NCBI GenBank assembly: GCA_024695935.1
Contig: JAILHH010000002.1
Coordinates: 1 to 62,751, forward strand
Direction of reading: 5' to 3'
DNA from: Acetatifactor sp.
Lineage (GTDB): Bacteria; Bacillota; Clostridia; Lachnospirales; Lachnospiraceae
DNA length: 62,751 nt
Part shown: piece by piece, positions 1-8,239 of the stretch
How the letters are laid out: each line of letters opens with the position of its first letter
How positions within the stretch are numbered: the stretch's first letter is position 1
Made by a program: the position numbers and the translations under genes
The notes under the pieces: model-generated
Told to the model about the DNA's origin: nothing
What the model saw: the letters and a program-made list of their open reading frames with translations, nothing else
The model's database searches: none

Positions 1-146
1 AGCATGTCGCTTGCGACATGCTCGCGCCGAGCGCGGTTGACGACAGTCAACATGATACTCTCGCACGAAGTGCGATGTGCGCAGAGTGCGCATCCATAGC
101 GGAGCGCTTTTTACTTTATAGGAATGCGAAGCAATTTCCTAAAGTA
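1..146. repeat. Array of seven consecutive short hairpins
   Basis: Seven small inverted repeats follow one another. They are 1-22 (10-bp stem, TT loop), 23-35 (CGCGC-cga-GCGCG), 37-50 (TTGAC-gaca-GTCAA), 61-75 (TCGCAC-gaa-GTGCGA), 78-92 (TGCGCA-gag-TGCGCA), 98-108 (AGCG-gag-CGCT) and 112-146 (an imperfect 15-16 bp stem with a gaa loop). Loops are mostly three purine-rich bases. No convincing gene lies here; the 84-codon frame through it looks like chance. Function unknown. Confidence 0.75.
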
Positions 147-148
147 AA

Positions 149-216
149 AAAAGGACCTTTGCCAAGACTCAGGTCATTTACTTATGAAGACCGGGTTATC
201 TGCAAAGATCCTTTTT
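149..216. other. Long-range inverted repeat downstream of the AraC-type gene
   Basis: The arms AAAGGACCTTTGC (149-162 region) and GCAAAGATCCTTT (202-216) are complementary with one mismatch and enclose about 40 bases. A T-rich run follows on the plus strand. It sits just past the stop codon of the AraC-family gene and could act as a terminator or be part of a structured RNA with the preceding hairpins. Confidence 0.4.
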
Positions 217-240
217 ATTTAAATATTAAATTTAAGTCTA

Positions 241-1116
241 CTATTTCATCACTCTGTATTCCTGGGGGGTGACACCCTTTATCACCTTGAAACGCTTTAT
301 GAAATAACTGATATTGTCATATCCCGTAGCCATTGCGATATCGATTATCCTCTCATCAGTATCCTTTAACATCTTTGACGCTCTCTCAACCCTGACCTCA
401 TTTATGTACTCAGTCAAAGTCTTTCCTGTCATCTTTTTAAAACATCTGCAAAGATACTGCTCATTAAGCCCCAGATAATCGGAAATGTCCCTGACCTTTA
501 TCTTTGAATCAAAGTGGTCCCTGACATAACTCATTGCAAGCTGCACATTTTCCGCAAGCCCCATGCTGTTTTCGCTGCTGTCAGTTTCAGTATTCTCAGC
601 CGTGATAAATCCGTTCTCATACATAATGGACAAAAATTCGGTGATATAAAGCTTCGTTGTCAAAAAAGATGTCCTGCTCTTTTTGTCGGCCTCGGAAATA
701 GCTTTTTTATAAGCTTTTTTCAGTTCTGCAAAGCATTCCGCATCTCCGGGTATAAATGTCACCTTGGGCTTTTTTCTGTTTAAGATAGGATCCAGTATCA
801 GGCGCTGAGCCTCGTCATACATCTCGTAATTAAGCATTCTGCCGTCAAAAACTATGGCACTTTCGATCTGATTCTTGGACAGAGAAAGACCGTGTAATAA
901 CTTACCTTCAATAAGTGCAAAGCAAGGAGCCTTCACAGGCATATCCTCTTCTTCAAGTTCCAGCACAAACTCACCCTTCTCAAAAAAAATGATCTCCGTT
1001 TCCTTGTGCCAATGCATATTGACTGTGTAATTAAAATCCCCGTTCCATTTGTATGTAGCAAGCGGAAAAGTTTTCGTTCCGTGATTTACATTCTCTTCAA
1101 AATTCTGATAATCCAT
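241..1116 (-). CDS. AraC-family transcriptional regulator, cupin-type sensor
   Basis: A 291-residue protein. Residues about 1-135 resemble the cupin-like sensing domain of AraC regulators (MHWHKETEIIFFEKGEF region). Residues about 190-291 form the paired helix-turn-helix domain: VRDISDYLGLNEQYLCRCF, then the hallmark end GYDNISYFIKRFKVIKGVTPQEYR. Such proteins usually activate a neighbouring sugar-use or transport operon, but no target is visible here. A GGGGG ribosome site lies 7 bases before the ATG, and a good promoter lies at 1161-1190. The ligand cannot be read from the sequence. Confidence 0.9.
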   Translation of the reverse strand: MDYQNFEENVNHGTKTFPLATYKWNGDFNYTVNMHWHKETEIIFFEKGEFVLELEEEDMPVKAPCFALIEGKLLHGLSLSKNQIESAIVFDGRMLNYEMYDEAQRLILDPILNRKKPKVTFIPGDAECFAELKKAYKKAISEADKKSRTSFLTTKLYITEFLSIMYENGFITAENTETDSSENSMGLAENVQLAMSYVRDHFDSKIKVRDISDYLGLNEQYLCRCFKKMTGKTLTEYINEVRVERASKMLKDTDERIIDIAMATGYDNISYFIKRFKVIKGVTPQEYRVMK

Positions 1117-1160
1117 AACGCGCCCCCAAAGCTGTTGTGGTTAATCGGTTAACTACGCAT

Positions 1161-1190
1161 ATTATATACTTTTTTTAACATTTTTGTCAA
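1161..1190 (-). promoter_or_regulatory. Sigma-A-type promoter of the AraC-family gene
   Basis: On the minus strand TTGACA (1185-1190) is followed after 18 bases by TATAAT (1161-1166), both perfect consensus. Downstream, two GGTTAA words lie 8 bases apart (about 1138-1151) and could be a regulator site. Confidence 0.75.
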
Positions 1191-1194
1191 TAAA

Positions 1195-1223
1195 ATATGC
1201 AGGCACAAAAGGTGTCTGCATAT
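1195..1223 (-). terminator. Hairpin after recN, probable terminator
   Basis: ATATGCAG (1195-1202) pairs with CTGCATAT (1216-1223), with further pairing inside. On the minus strand the stem is followed by TTTTATT. It lies about 50 bases past the recN stop and just upstream of the AraC promoter, so it would end the long housekeeping operon. Confidence 0.55.
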
Positions 1224-1276
1224 CTAAATTTCAATATGATTTTTTGTTGAAAATTACTGATAAGTACTTGAACTCG

Positions 1277-2968
1277 TCAGTTTTTGTTCGTTTTAAAGTC
1301 AAGGGCCTGCTTTTTCATCTCTCTGGCATTTTCAAGCGCTGCCTCTGTAAGGGAATCACTTCCAAGAAGCCTTGCCAGTTCTCTCTCCGAATCCTCTCCC
1401 CTTATCTCTTCAATATCCGTTATGGTATTGTCCTTGCTGCTGCTCTTTTCTATGAGGTAATGACTGTCAGCCATTGCAGCGATCTGGGGCAAATGAGTGA
1501 TGCAGAGGATCTGATGACTTCTTGAGAGAACATTTAGCTGTTCCGAAACCTTCCATGCAGTCTTTCCGCTGATACCCGAATCGATCTCATCAAATATCAA
1601 AGTATCTATGAAATCCTGTTTTGCAAGAACAGTCTTGATGGCCAGCATGGTTCGTGACAATTCACCGCCGCTGGCCACATCTTTTAAAGGCTTTACACTC
1701 TCTCCGGGATTTGTGGAAAGCATGAATTCAATGTCATCAAAGCCCTCGGATGTGATATTTTCGTTTCTGTCAGTCCTGATCTCAAAATCCACGTGATTAA
1801 AATTAAGTCCCACCATGGCTTCGGTGATCTTGTTTGACAGTACAACGGCTTCTTCTTTTCTGATATCAGAAAGCTCTTCACAGGCTTCCTTTAAGTTTTC
1901 TTCTGCGGCATCCCTGGCAGCAAAAAGCCTTGACATATACGCATCATAGTCACTTATCTTATCCAGAAACTCCTGTTTTTTTTCGGCATATTTTACTACG
2001 TCCTCCAGAGTCTTTCCGTATTTATTCTTGAGCCTGTTTAACAGATCAAGTCTCTCCTCGCACTCCCTGAAGGTCTCCTCATCAAAGGTGTTATCATCAA
2101 TATATGAATCCAGCTCTCTGTAGAGATCGGACAAAATACCCTCAACGTCCATCAGTGCGCTCTCATGGTCTTTTAATTTTTCATCCAGGTCCGCTACCTG
2201 GGACAGGGCTCTGAGTGCTCTTGTGACACTTCCTCCGGCTCCCGTCTCGCTCTCATCCGAGATCAGATACATGCACTCCGATACATTGTCATTTATCCTC
2301 TTTGAATTGGACATGATCCTGTATCTCTTTTCCAGTTCCTCATCCTCTCCGATGACGATATTGGCATTTGAGATCTCCTCAAGTTCAAATTCGGCAAGTG
2401 CTCTTTCCTTTTCCTTGCCTGCATCGTCCATCTCTTCTTTTGAGATCTTATCAAGTATCTCTCTGTAGGCTTTGTAGAGTTCAGCCACCTTTTCCTTTGC
2501 TTTAAGGCCTTTCTCACCGCAATAGGAATCCAGGATCTCCATATGCTTTTTTTTGTTTAAAAGAGACTGATGCTCATGCTGACCGTGAATATCGATCAAA
2601 ACCTCCGCAAGTTCCTTTACCTGCCTGGCTGAAACGCTCTCTCCGTTTATCCTGCAGAGAGTCTTTCCCGCCTGAAGCCTTCGGCTAATGAGCACGGAAC
2701 CGTCCTCCTCTACGGGCAGCTCCATCTCCTCCATCTTTTCACGGATCCTTTTGTCGTTTCCGTCAAAAGTAAGCTCCACCAGGCCGCTTTCCGCGCCATG
2801 GCGAAGACTGGAAGCATCAAATTTTCCCCCCAGAGCCAGGTTCACCGAACCGATTATAAGGCTCTTTCCGGCACCGGTCTCACCCGTCAGGATATTCAAC
2901 CCCTTCGTAAAATCCACCCGGGTCTCTTCGATAAGTGCCAAATTTTTCACGTATAAACTCTGTAACAT
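1277..2968 (-). CDS. recN: DNA repair ATPase RecN
   Basis: SMC-like ATPase acting early in double-strand-break repair. The chosen ATG gives 563 residues, the normal RecN length, starting MLQSLYVKNLALIEETRVDF. It has an ideal GAAGGAG ribosome site; a longer frame to 3040 adds 24 atypical residues. Walker A is GETGAGKS near residue 33, a central coiled coil spans about 150-370, and the C-terminal half carries the ABC signature (ASGGELSRTMLAI) and Walker B (LIFDEIDSGI). It is the last gene of the operon. In spore-forming Clostridia recN is usually followed by spoIVB and spo0A, which are absent here. Confidence 0.97.
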   Translation of the reverse strand: MLQSLYVKNLALIEETRVDFTKGLNILTGETGAGKSLIIGSVNLALGGKFDASSLRHGAESGLVELTFDGNDKRIREKMEEMELPVEEDGSVLISRRLQAGKTLCRINGESVSARQVKELAEVLIDIHGQHEHQSLLNKKKHMEILDSYCGEKGLKAKEKVAELYKAYREILDKISKEEMDDAGKEKERALAEFELEEISNANIVIGEDEELEKRYRIMSNSKRINDNVSECMYLISDESETGAGGSVTRALRALSQVADLDEKLKDHESALMDVEGILSDLYRELDSYIDDNTFDEETFRECEERLDLLNRLKNKYGKTLEDVVKYAEKKQEFLDKISDYDAYMSRLFAARDAAEENLKEACEELSDIRKEEAVVLSNKITEAMVGLNFNHVDFEIRTDRNENITSEGFDDIEFMLSTNPGESVKPLKDVASGGELSRTMLAIKTVLAKQDFIDTLIFDEIDSGISGKTAWKVSEQLNVLSRSHQILCITHLPQIAAMADSHYLIEKSSSKDNTITDIEEIRGEDSERELARLLGSDSLTEAALENAREMKKQALDFKTNKN

Positions 2969-3048
2969 TTTTTCTCCTTCGGTTTTATCCGAACGACCTT
3001 CTATAAATATCGCCTGCCGGTCACAGGCGGTAGCACACAAATTTCAAA

Positions 3049-3498
3049 CTATTTAGTCACGATATTGCTGATCTTTTCCATGAGGGACCTTGTCTCGCTG
3101 ACAGTTCTGACTGCCACAAAAATCGTATCGTCTCCTGCAATACAGCCCACTATCTCATCAAATTTCAGTTCATCCAACGCCGCAGCAACGGCCATGGCCA
3201 TACCTGACACGGTTTTTACCACCAGAATATTCTGAGCCATATCCATGGACACCAGTCCGTCACTCAAAACTCTGGTATATTTATCTCCTTTTTTTCCATC
3301 CTCTGACAGCACCACATACTTTTGCTTGCCTGACAAAGTGGTAACCTTCGTAAGCTTAAGCTCCCTGATATCCCTTGAAACTGTAGCCTGAGTTACCGCA
3401 AATCCGGCTTCCTTCAACCTCAAAGCCAAATCTTCCTGGGTTTCCACATCATTGTTTTCGATGATTTCAATGATTTTTCCTAGTCTGCTTTTTTTCAC
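3049..3498 (-). CDS. argR: Arginine repressor ArgR/AhrC
   Basis: A 149-residue arginine-responsive regulator, full family length. The N-terminal winged helix (IIENNDVETQEDLALRLKEA, then TQATVSRDIRELKL) binds ARG boxes. The C-terminal domain (residues about 75-149) has the family sequence including GTVSGMAMA-like VKTVSGMAMAVAAALD and GCIAGDDTIFVAVR, which form the hexamer and bind arginine. The start codon is GTG with an AAGAAG-type ribosome site. It lies between nadK and recN, the usual Gram-positive order. Target genes are not in this window. Confidence 0.95.
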   Translation of the reverse strand: MKKSRLGKIIEIIENNDVETQEDLALRLKEAGFAVTQATVSRDIRELKLTKVTTLSGKQKYVVLSEDGKKGDKYTRVLSDGLVSMDMAQNILVVKTVSGMAMAVAAALDELKFDEIVGCIAGDDTIFVAVRTVSETRSLMEKISNIVTK

Positions 3499-3517
3499 TT
3501 TTCTTCTTACCTTTCTG

Positions 3518-4348
3518 TTATTTTTCGCTGAGTTTGTGTTGCAGTACTTCTAGAAAACTTGTCTTTTTAACCTTTGCGAAGCGTGTATTATTGTCACCTT
3601 TCTCGATGATAACGCTGTCGCCGGTGGAAAGCGAAACCTTTCTTCCACCGTCAAAATTAACCTCCAGGCTCTGGACTTTGTTGTCCTTGCCATAGGGGAT
3701 CTTTATCTCGATCCTGTCCTCAGGGGACAGAATGATACTTCTCTGATTAAGGGTATGGGGGCAGATCGGTGTGACTATCATCAGCTGAGCACTTGGCTCC
3801 ACCAATGGACCGCCCGCAGAAAGATTGTAACCGGTAGAGCCGGTAGGGGTGGTGACTATGATACCGTCTCCGCTGTATGTATTTAAGAAATTATCATTTA
3901 CATAGAGCGCATATCTGTTCACCATAAGAGAACCGTTCCGCACGATGACTATGTCATTTAATGCAAAACTTTCACAGACTTCTTTTCCTGATTTTTTTAC
4001 TCTGCCCTTCAGCATCATCCTCTCTTCGCATACGAAAGAGTCGCTTAAAAGAGCATCCAGCGAGGCATCGATATTGTTTTCTTCAACCTCTGTAAGGTAA
4101 CCAAGCGCCCCGAGGTTAATACCGATTATGGGAACACCGCTGTCCTTTGCAAAACCCGCGGCAAGGAGTACCGTTCCGTCTCCGCCTATCACAATGACGC
4201 ATTTGATCCCCTCGGGGAAATCCCCCTCGGTTCCCGAAATAACCCTGATGGTTTCCGCTCCTTTTTTTCTGAGATACCTCTCAACATATTCTGTTGTGCA
4301 AAAGCCCTCGTCCTTACCCGGGTTTGAATAAATCAGATATTTTTCCAC
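3518..4348 (-). CDS. nadK: NAD kinase
   Basis: Phosphorylates NAD to NADP. It carries the catalytic GGDGT motif (VIGGDGTVLLAA) and the GINLGALGYLTEVE stretch, plus the NAD-binding TPTGSTGYNLSAGGPLVEP and a final region ending HKLSEK. I prefer the GTG at 4346-4348 (276 residues): GGGAG lies 9 bases upstream and the start then falls one base after the tlyA stop. ATG codons at 4366, 4372 and 4381 give up to 287 residues but overlap tlyA and lack a clear ribosome site. Confidence 0.93.
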   Translation of the reverse strand: MEKYLIYSNPGKDEGFCTTEYVERYLRKKGAETIRVISGTEGDFPEGIKCVIVIGGDGTVLLAAGFAKDSGVPIIGINLGALGYLTEVEENNIDASLDALLSDSFVCEERMMLKGRVKKSGKEVCESFALNDIVIVRNGSLMVNRYALYVNDNFLNTYSGDGIIVTTPTGSTGYNLSAGGPLVEPSAQLMIVTPICPHTLNQRSIILSPEDRIEIKIPYGKDNKVQSLEVNFDGGRKVSLSTGDSVIIEKGDNNTRFAKVKKTSFLEVLQHKLSEK

Positions 4349-4349
4349 T

Positions 4350-5243
4350 TCAGTGCACTCCCGCATTCTCATGTGATTCAATAACTGTTTTTTTGATCCT
4401 GTCGCTCCAGTCCTCTGACTTTGAAAGACCCGTTCCGGCTTCCATCATCTCTGAGAGCAAATCTTCCGCCTCTCTCTCGCTGAGGGCCAGAATCTCCGGA
4501 TCGATGTCCGGTTTTTTTGAAATATAAAGAAGATATTCGATATTTCCCTCAGGTCCCTTTATGGGTGAATATTCAATATCTTCAACCTTAAATCCTATCA
4601 TGTCGGCATAGTCCACAGTCTTTGCGATGACTTCCTCGTGAACGGATTTTTCGCGGACAACGCCGTTTTTTCCAACCTTATCCCTGCCGGCCTCAAACTG
4701 AGGTTTAATGAGGCAAACCATTCTGCCTCCTGTCTTTAACAGATTTCTGGCCGGAATCAGGATCTTTGTGAGGGAAATAAATGACACATCCACGCTGGCA
4801 AAATCCAGGTCGTCCCCTATGTCGTCCCTAACCATATATCTGAAATTTGTCTGCTCCATGCAGACAACTCTCTCATCATTTCTGAGTTTCCATGCAAGCT
4901 GGCCATGTCCCACATCAACGGAATAAACCTTTGATGCGCCGTTTTGCAGCATACAGTCCGTAAATCCTCCGGTGGAGGAGCCTATGTCCATGCATACACA
5001 GCCCGTCAGATCGAACTTCCAGGTATTCATGGCTTTTTCAAGTTTAAGGCCTCCGCGACTCACGTATTTTAATGTGGAACCTCTGACTTCTATCTTTGCC
5101 TTCAGGGGATCAAAGCCCGTACCGGCCTTGTCTTCCTTTTGGCCGTTTACATATACGTTTCCGCTCATTATGATGGCTTTAGCCTTTTCCCTTGACTCGG
5201 CAAATCCCTGCTCCACTAGCAGTACATCCAGTCTTTCCTTCAT
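4350..5243 (-). CDS. tlyA: TlyA-family rRNA 2'-O-methyltransferase
   Basis: A 297-residue protein with an N-terminal S4 RNA-binding domain (MKERLDVLLVEQGFAESREKA) and an FtsJ-like methyltransferase fold (CMDIGSSTGGFTDCMLQNG is the SAM-binding loop). In characterised relatives the enzyme methylates ribosomal RNA cytidines. It sits between dxs and nadK, the common Firmicutes arrangement. A GGAG ribosome site is present. The gene has sometimes been annotated as a haemolysin; the rRNA methylase role is better supported. Confidence 0.93.
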   Translation of the reverse strand: MKERLDVLLVEQGFAESREKAKAIIMSGNVYVNGQKEDKAGTGFDPLKAKIEVRGSTLKYVSRGGLKLEKAMNTWKFDLTGCVCMDIGSSTGGFTDCMLQNGASKVYSVDVGHGQLAWKLRNDERVVCMEQTNFRYMVRDDIGDDLDFASVDVSFISLTKILIPARNLLKTGGRMVCLIKPQFEAGRDKVGKNGVVREKSVHEEVIAKTVDYADMIGFKVEDIEYSPIKGPEGNIEYLLYISKKPDIDPEILALSEREAEDLLSEMMEAGTGLSKSEDWSDRIKKTVIESHENAGVH

Positions 5244-5247
5244 ATCT

Positions 5248-7110
5248 TTACTCCGGATCAGTCAATTTCTTTATCTTTTCAACAACTGTATCAGCATCGA
5301 TACCGATCTCTTTTTTCAACAGATCGCAGTTGCCATGCTCCACAAACATATCGGGAATGCTGATATTTAACACCTTTACATCAAGTCCCGAGGTATTTAC
5401 AAAATCTTCAACAGCCTGACCAAATCCTCCTCTTCTCACATTTTCTTCCATTGTGACGATAAGTTTATGGTCCTTTGAAGCTTTCTTTATGGCTTCCTCA
5501 TCGATGGGTTTGACGAATCTGGCATTTATGAGAGATACGTTCTTTCCCGATTCCTTCAGTATATTTCTGACCTTCTCTGCGGTTTTTACCATGCTTCCCA
5601 CAGCCAAAAGCGCAATATCGGATTCCTCATATATCCATTCGCTCTTTCCGTACTCAATGGGAGCTCTGAAATCCTTAAGTCCGGTGTAGGCATTGCCTCT
5701 TGGATATCTGATGGCAATGGGGCCGTCAAAATCCACCGCAAATTTTAACATATCCGAAAGCTCCCATTTGTTCTTTGGCGCCAGGACATGCATATTGGGG
5801 ATACCGGAGAGGTAGCTGATATCAAAGATTCCCTGATGGGTCTCTCCGTCGCTTCCCACCAGTCCCGCTCTGTCTATTGCAAAAATAACATGAAGATTCT
5901 GAATACAGACATCATGGATTATCTGATCGTATGCCCTTTGCAAAAAAGATGAATATATGGCAACAATTGGGATAAATCCGCCCACAGCAAGACCTGCGGC
6001 AAAAGTCACCGCATGCTCCTCCGCAATACCCACATCAAAAAACCTGTCAGGGTACATATTTCTGAATCTCTTAAGTCCCGTACCGTCAGGCATTGCAGCC
6101 GTTATGGCGCATATCCTGTCATTTCTTGCACCGAATTTACACATGACCGTAGAGAAAATATCAGTATAATTTGCCACGGTCCTCGGATGCGAAGGGATTC
6201 CGGTGTCGATCTCGAAAGGCTCCGTACCGTGGAACCTGGCGGGATGCTTTTCAGCCGGTGCATATCCCCTTCCCTTTTCTGTGATCACATGTACCAGAAC
6301 CGCATTGTTAAGGCGCTTAGCTTCCTCAAATGCCTTTACCATGGCCGGAATGTCATGGCCGTTTACCGGTCCTAAATACGTGATACCCATATCCTCGAAC
6401 ATCATGCTGGGGATGATAAGCTGCTTTAATGAACTCTTTGCCTTACGGATATGGCTGATGGCCTTTTCTCCGTACTGCTTTGTCAAAAGAGAATTGTATA
6501 TCTTTACCTTCAGATTCTGGTAACTCTTTCCTGTCCTTATCTCATTTAAATAATTCGGAAGTCCGCCCACATTTTCCGAGATGGACATATTGTTGTCATT
6601 TAATACTATGATAAAATTGGTCTTCAACTTTGATGCATTGTTTAAAGCTTCAAAAGCCATACCGCCTGTCAGGGAACCGTCGCCGATAACACTTACGACA
6701 GTGCTCTTTTCTCCCGCAAGGTCCCTTGCCTTTGCAAGACCAAGGCCTGCAGAGATGGATGTTGAAGAGTGGCCCGTATCAAACACGTCGCAGGGGCTTT
6801 CCTTTCTCTTTGGAAAACCGCTCATACCGTGAAACTGTCTCAAATGCTCAAAGCCGCTTTTTCTGCCTGTCAAAAGCTTGTGGGTATACGACTGATGTCC
6901 CACATCCCATACGATCTTGTCCTCGGGAAGATTTAATGACAGATGAAGAGCCATTGTTAGTTCCACCGTACCAAGATTAGATCCCAAATGTCCTCCGGTC
7001 ACGCTTATCTTTTCGATAAAAAACTGACGGATCTCCTCTGCGAGGGCATCATAATCCTTTGGATCGATATTTTTTATATCATTGGTCTTTTGTATCTTAT
7101 CAAGTAACAT
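5248..7110 (-). CDS. dxs: 1-deoxy-D-xylulose-5-phosphate synthase
   Basis: First enzyme of the MEP isoprenoid pathway: thiamine diphosphate-dependent condensation of pyruvate and glyceraldehyde-3-phosphate. At 620 residues it is the standard length. The thiamine-binding signature GDGSLTGGMAFEALNNAS to NDNNMSISENVGG is intact. The catalytic transketolase-type middle domain (DVGIAEEHAVTFAAGLA) and the C-terminal domain follow. Four bases separate it from tlyA, and ispA lies directly upstream, so two isoprenoid genes are co-transcribed. Confidence 0.97.
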   Translation of the reverse strand: MLLDKIQKTNDIKNIDPKDYDALAEEIRQFFIEKISVTGGHLGSNLGTVELTMALHLSLNLPEDKIVWDVGHQSYTHKLLTGRKSGFEHLRQFHGMSGFPKRKESPCDVFDTGHSSTSISAGLGLAKARDLAGEKSTVVSVIGDGSLTGGMAFEALNNASKLKTNFIIVLNDNNMSISENVGGLPNYLNEIRTGKSYQNLKVKIYNSLLTKQYGEKAISHIRKAKSSLKQLIIPSMMFEDMGITYLGPVNGHDIPAMVKAFEEAKRLNNAVLVHVITEKGRGYAPAEKHPARFHGTEPFEIDTGIPSHPRTVANYTDIFSTVMCKFGARNDRICAITAAMPDGTGLKRFRNMYPDRFFDVGIAEEHAVTFAAGLAVGGFIPIVAIYSSFLQRAYDQIIHDVCIQNLHVIFAIDRAGLVGSDGETHQGIFDISYLSGIPNMHVLAPKNKWELSDMLKFAVDFDGPIAIRYPRGNAYTGLKDFRAPIEYGKSEWIYEESDIALLAVGSMVKTAEKVRNILKESGKNVSLINARFVKPIDEEAIKKASKDHKLIVTMEENVRRGGFGQAVEDFVNTSGLDVKVLNISIPDMFVEHGNCDLLKKEIGIDADTVVEKIKKLTDPE

Positions 7111-7125
7111 AAAAAACTCCCAAGC

Positions 7126-8034
7126 CTATTTTCTGCGATTCACCAGGCTTAATATAAGTTCCTTTAAAAATTCGTGTTCGCCGGGAAGACTCTCTAAAAT
7201 CTCCACCGCCTCATCGGACATCTTTTCCACATCCTTTTCGGATGCATCGATACCCTTTATATCCACATAGGTCTGCTTTTCATTTTCGGCGTCGCTTCCG
7301 ATGGGCTTTCCAAGTTCCTCACCGTTTCCGATCACATCCAGAATATCATCCCTTATCTGAAAAGCTATACCGATATTATAAGCACATTTCTCGATTTTTG
7401 CCACAATCCCGTCATCTGCCCCGGAAAGGATGGCTCCCACCATCATGGAAGCTTCGATAAGTGCAGCGGTCTTGTTTTTGTGGATGAACATCAAAGTTTC
7501 CATATCCAAGGTATCCTTTGATCCCTCCATATACACATCAACACATTGACCGCCCACCATTCCGTAGACACCGGCTTTTTTGTAGAGCACCTGCAAAGCC
7601 TTTGCTATCCTGATGTAATCCTGCGGACTTTCGGCCGCATCAAAGGCTTTCAGCGCTGTCTCCATAGAAAAATTAAGGAGTCCGTCCCCTGCAAGTATTC
7701 CCTGATCCTCGCCGTAAACCTTCCAGGTGGTCTCTCTGCCACGTCTGAATTCATCATTGTCCATGGCCGGCAGATCATCATGTACCAGAGAATAGGTATG
7801 GATCATCTCGATGGCTGCCATAAAAGGAGGAAGGAGCCTTAAATCTCCGAAAAGCTTTGCGCTCTCCATCATAAAAATGGGGCGAAGTCTCTTGCCCCCT
7901 GCCAAAACACTGTAATTCATGGCTTCAAGTATCAGTTTCTGTCTGCCCTCTTCCTTTGGAAGATAGGATTTAATTATATTTTCAGCATATGCTATGCGTT
8001 CATTTAACTTAAGTTTAAATTCCTCTCCGTTCAT
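7126..8034 (-). CDS. ispA: Geranylgeranyl/farnesyl diphosphate synthase
   Basis: A 302-residue short-chain prenyltransferase that builds farnesyl diphosphate from C5 units. Both Asp-rich motifs are present: first LVHDDLPAMDNDEFRRGR, second FQIRDDILDVIGN. The pattern of two residues between Asp pairs in the first motif is typical of bacterial FPP synthases. It lies between xseB and dxs in the housekeeping operon, with 7 bases to xseB. Exact chain length of the product is an inference. Confidence 0.95.
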   Translation of the reverse strand: MNGEEFKLKLNERIAYAENIIKSYLPKEEGRQKLILEAMNYSVLAGGKRLRPIFMMESAKLFGDLRLLPPFMAAIEMIHTYSLVHDDLPAMDNDEFRRGRETTWKVYGEDQGILAGDGLLNFSMETALKAFDAAESPQDYIRIAKALQVLYKKAGVYGMVGGQCVDVYMEGSKDTLDMETLMFIHKNKTAALIEASMMVGAILSGADDGIVAKIEKCAYNIGIAFQIRDDILDVIGNGEELGKPIGSDAENEKQTYVDIKGIDASEKDVEKMSDEAVEILESLPGEHEFLKELILSLVNRRK

Positions 8035-8041
8035 ACCTGCG

Positions 8042-8239
8042 CTACTCCTCTTCGGTTATCTCTCCGTCCTCATTTAAGACCATGAGTTTCTTTTCGACTT
8101 TATCAATATCCGCATTGCAGGCTTTAACCAGGTCCATGCCCGATTTATAAAGTTTAAAGGCGTCCTCCAGAGTTATATTTTCATCCTCCAAAGCTAAAAG
8201 TGTCTCATCAAGTGCCTTAAATTTTTCCTCAAGCTTCAT
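8042..8239 (-). CDS. xseB: Exodeoxyribonuclease VII small subunit
   Basis: A 65-residue protein of the XseB family: MKLEEKFKALDETLLALED, then ITLEDAFKLYKSGMDLVKAC, the conserved helical hairpin. It binds XseA to form the single-strand exonuclease. It overlaps the end of xseA by 11 bases, so the two are translationally coupled. Confidence 0.95.
   Translation of the reverse strand: MKLEEKFKALDETLLALEDENITLEDAFKLYKSGMDLVKACNADIDKVEKKLMVLNEDGEITEEE

Noticed and set aside
18-272. 84-codon frame at the left edge
   Set aside because: It reads through seven hairpins and into the AraC gene end; composition is unlike the real genes and no ribosome site is visible.
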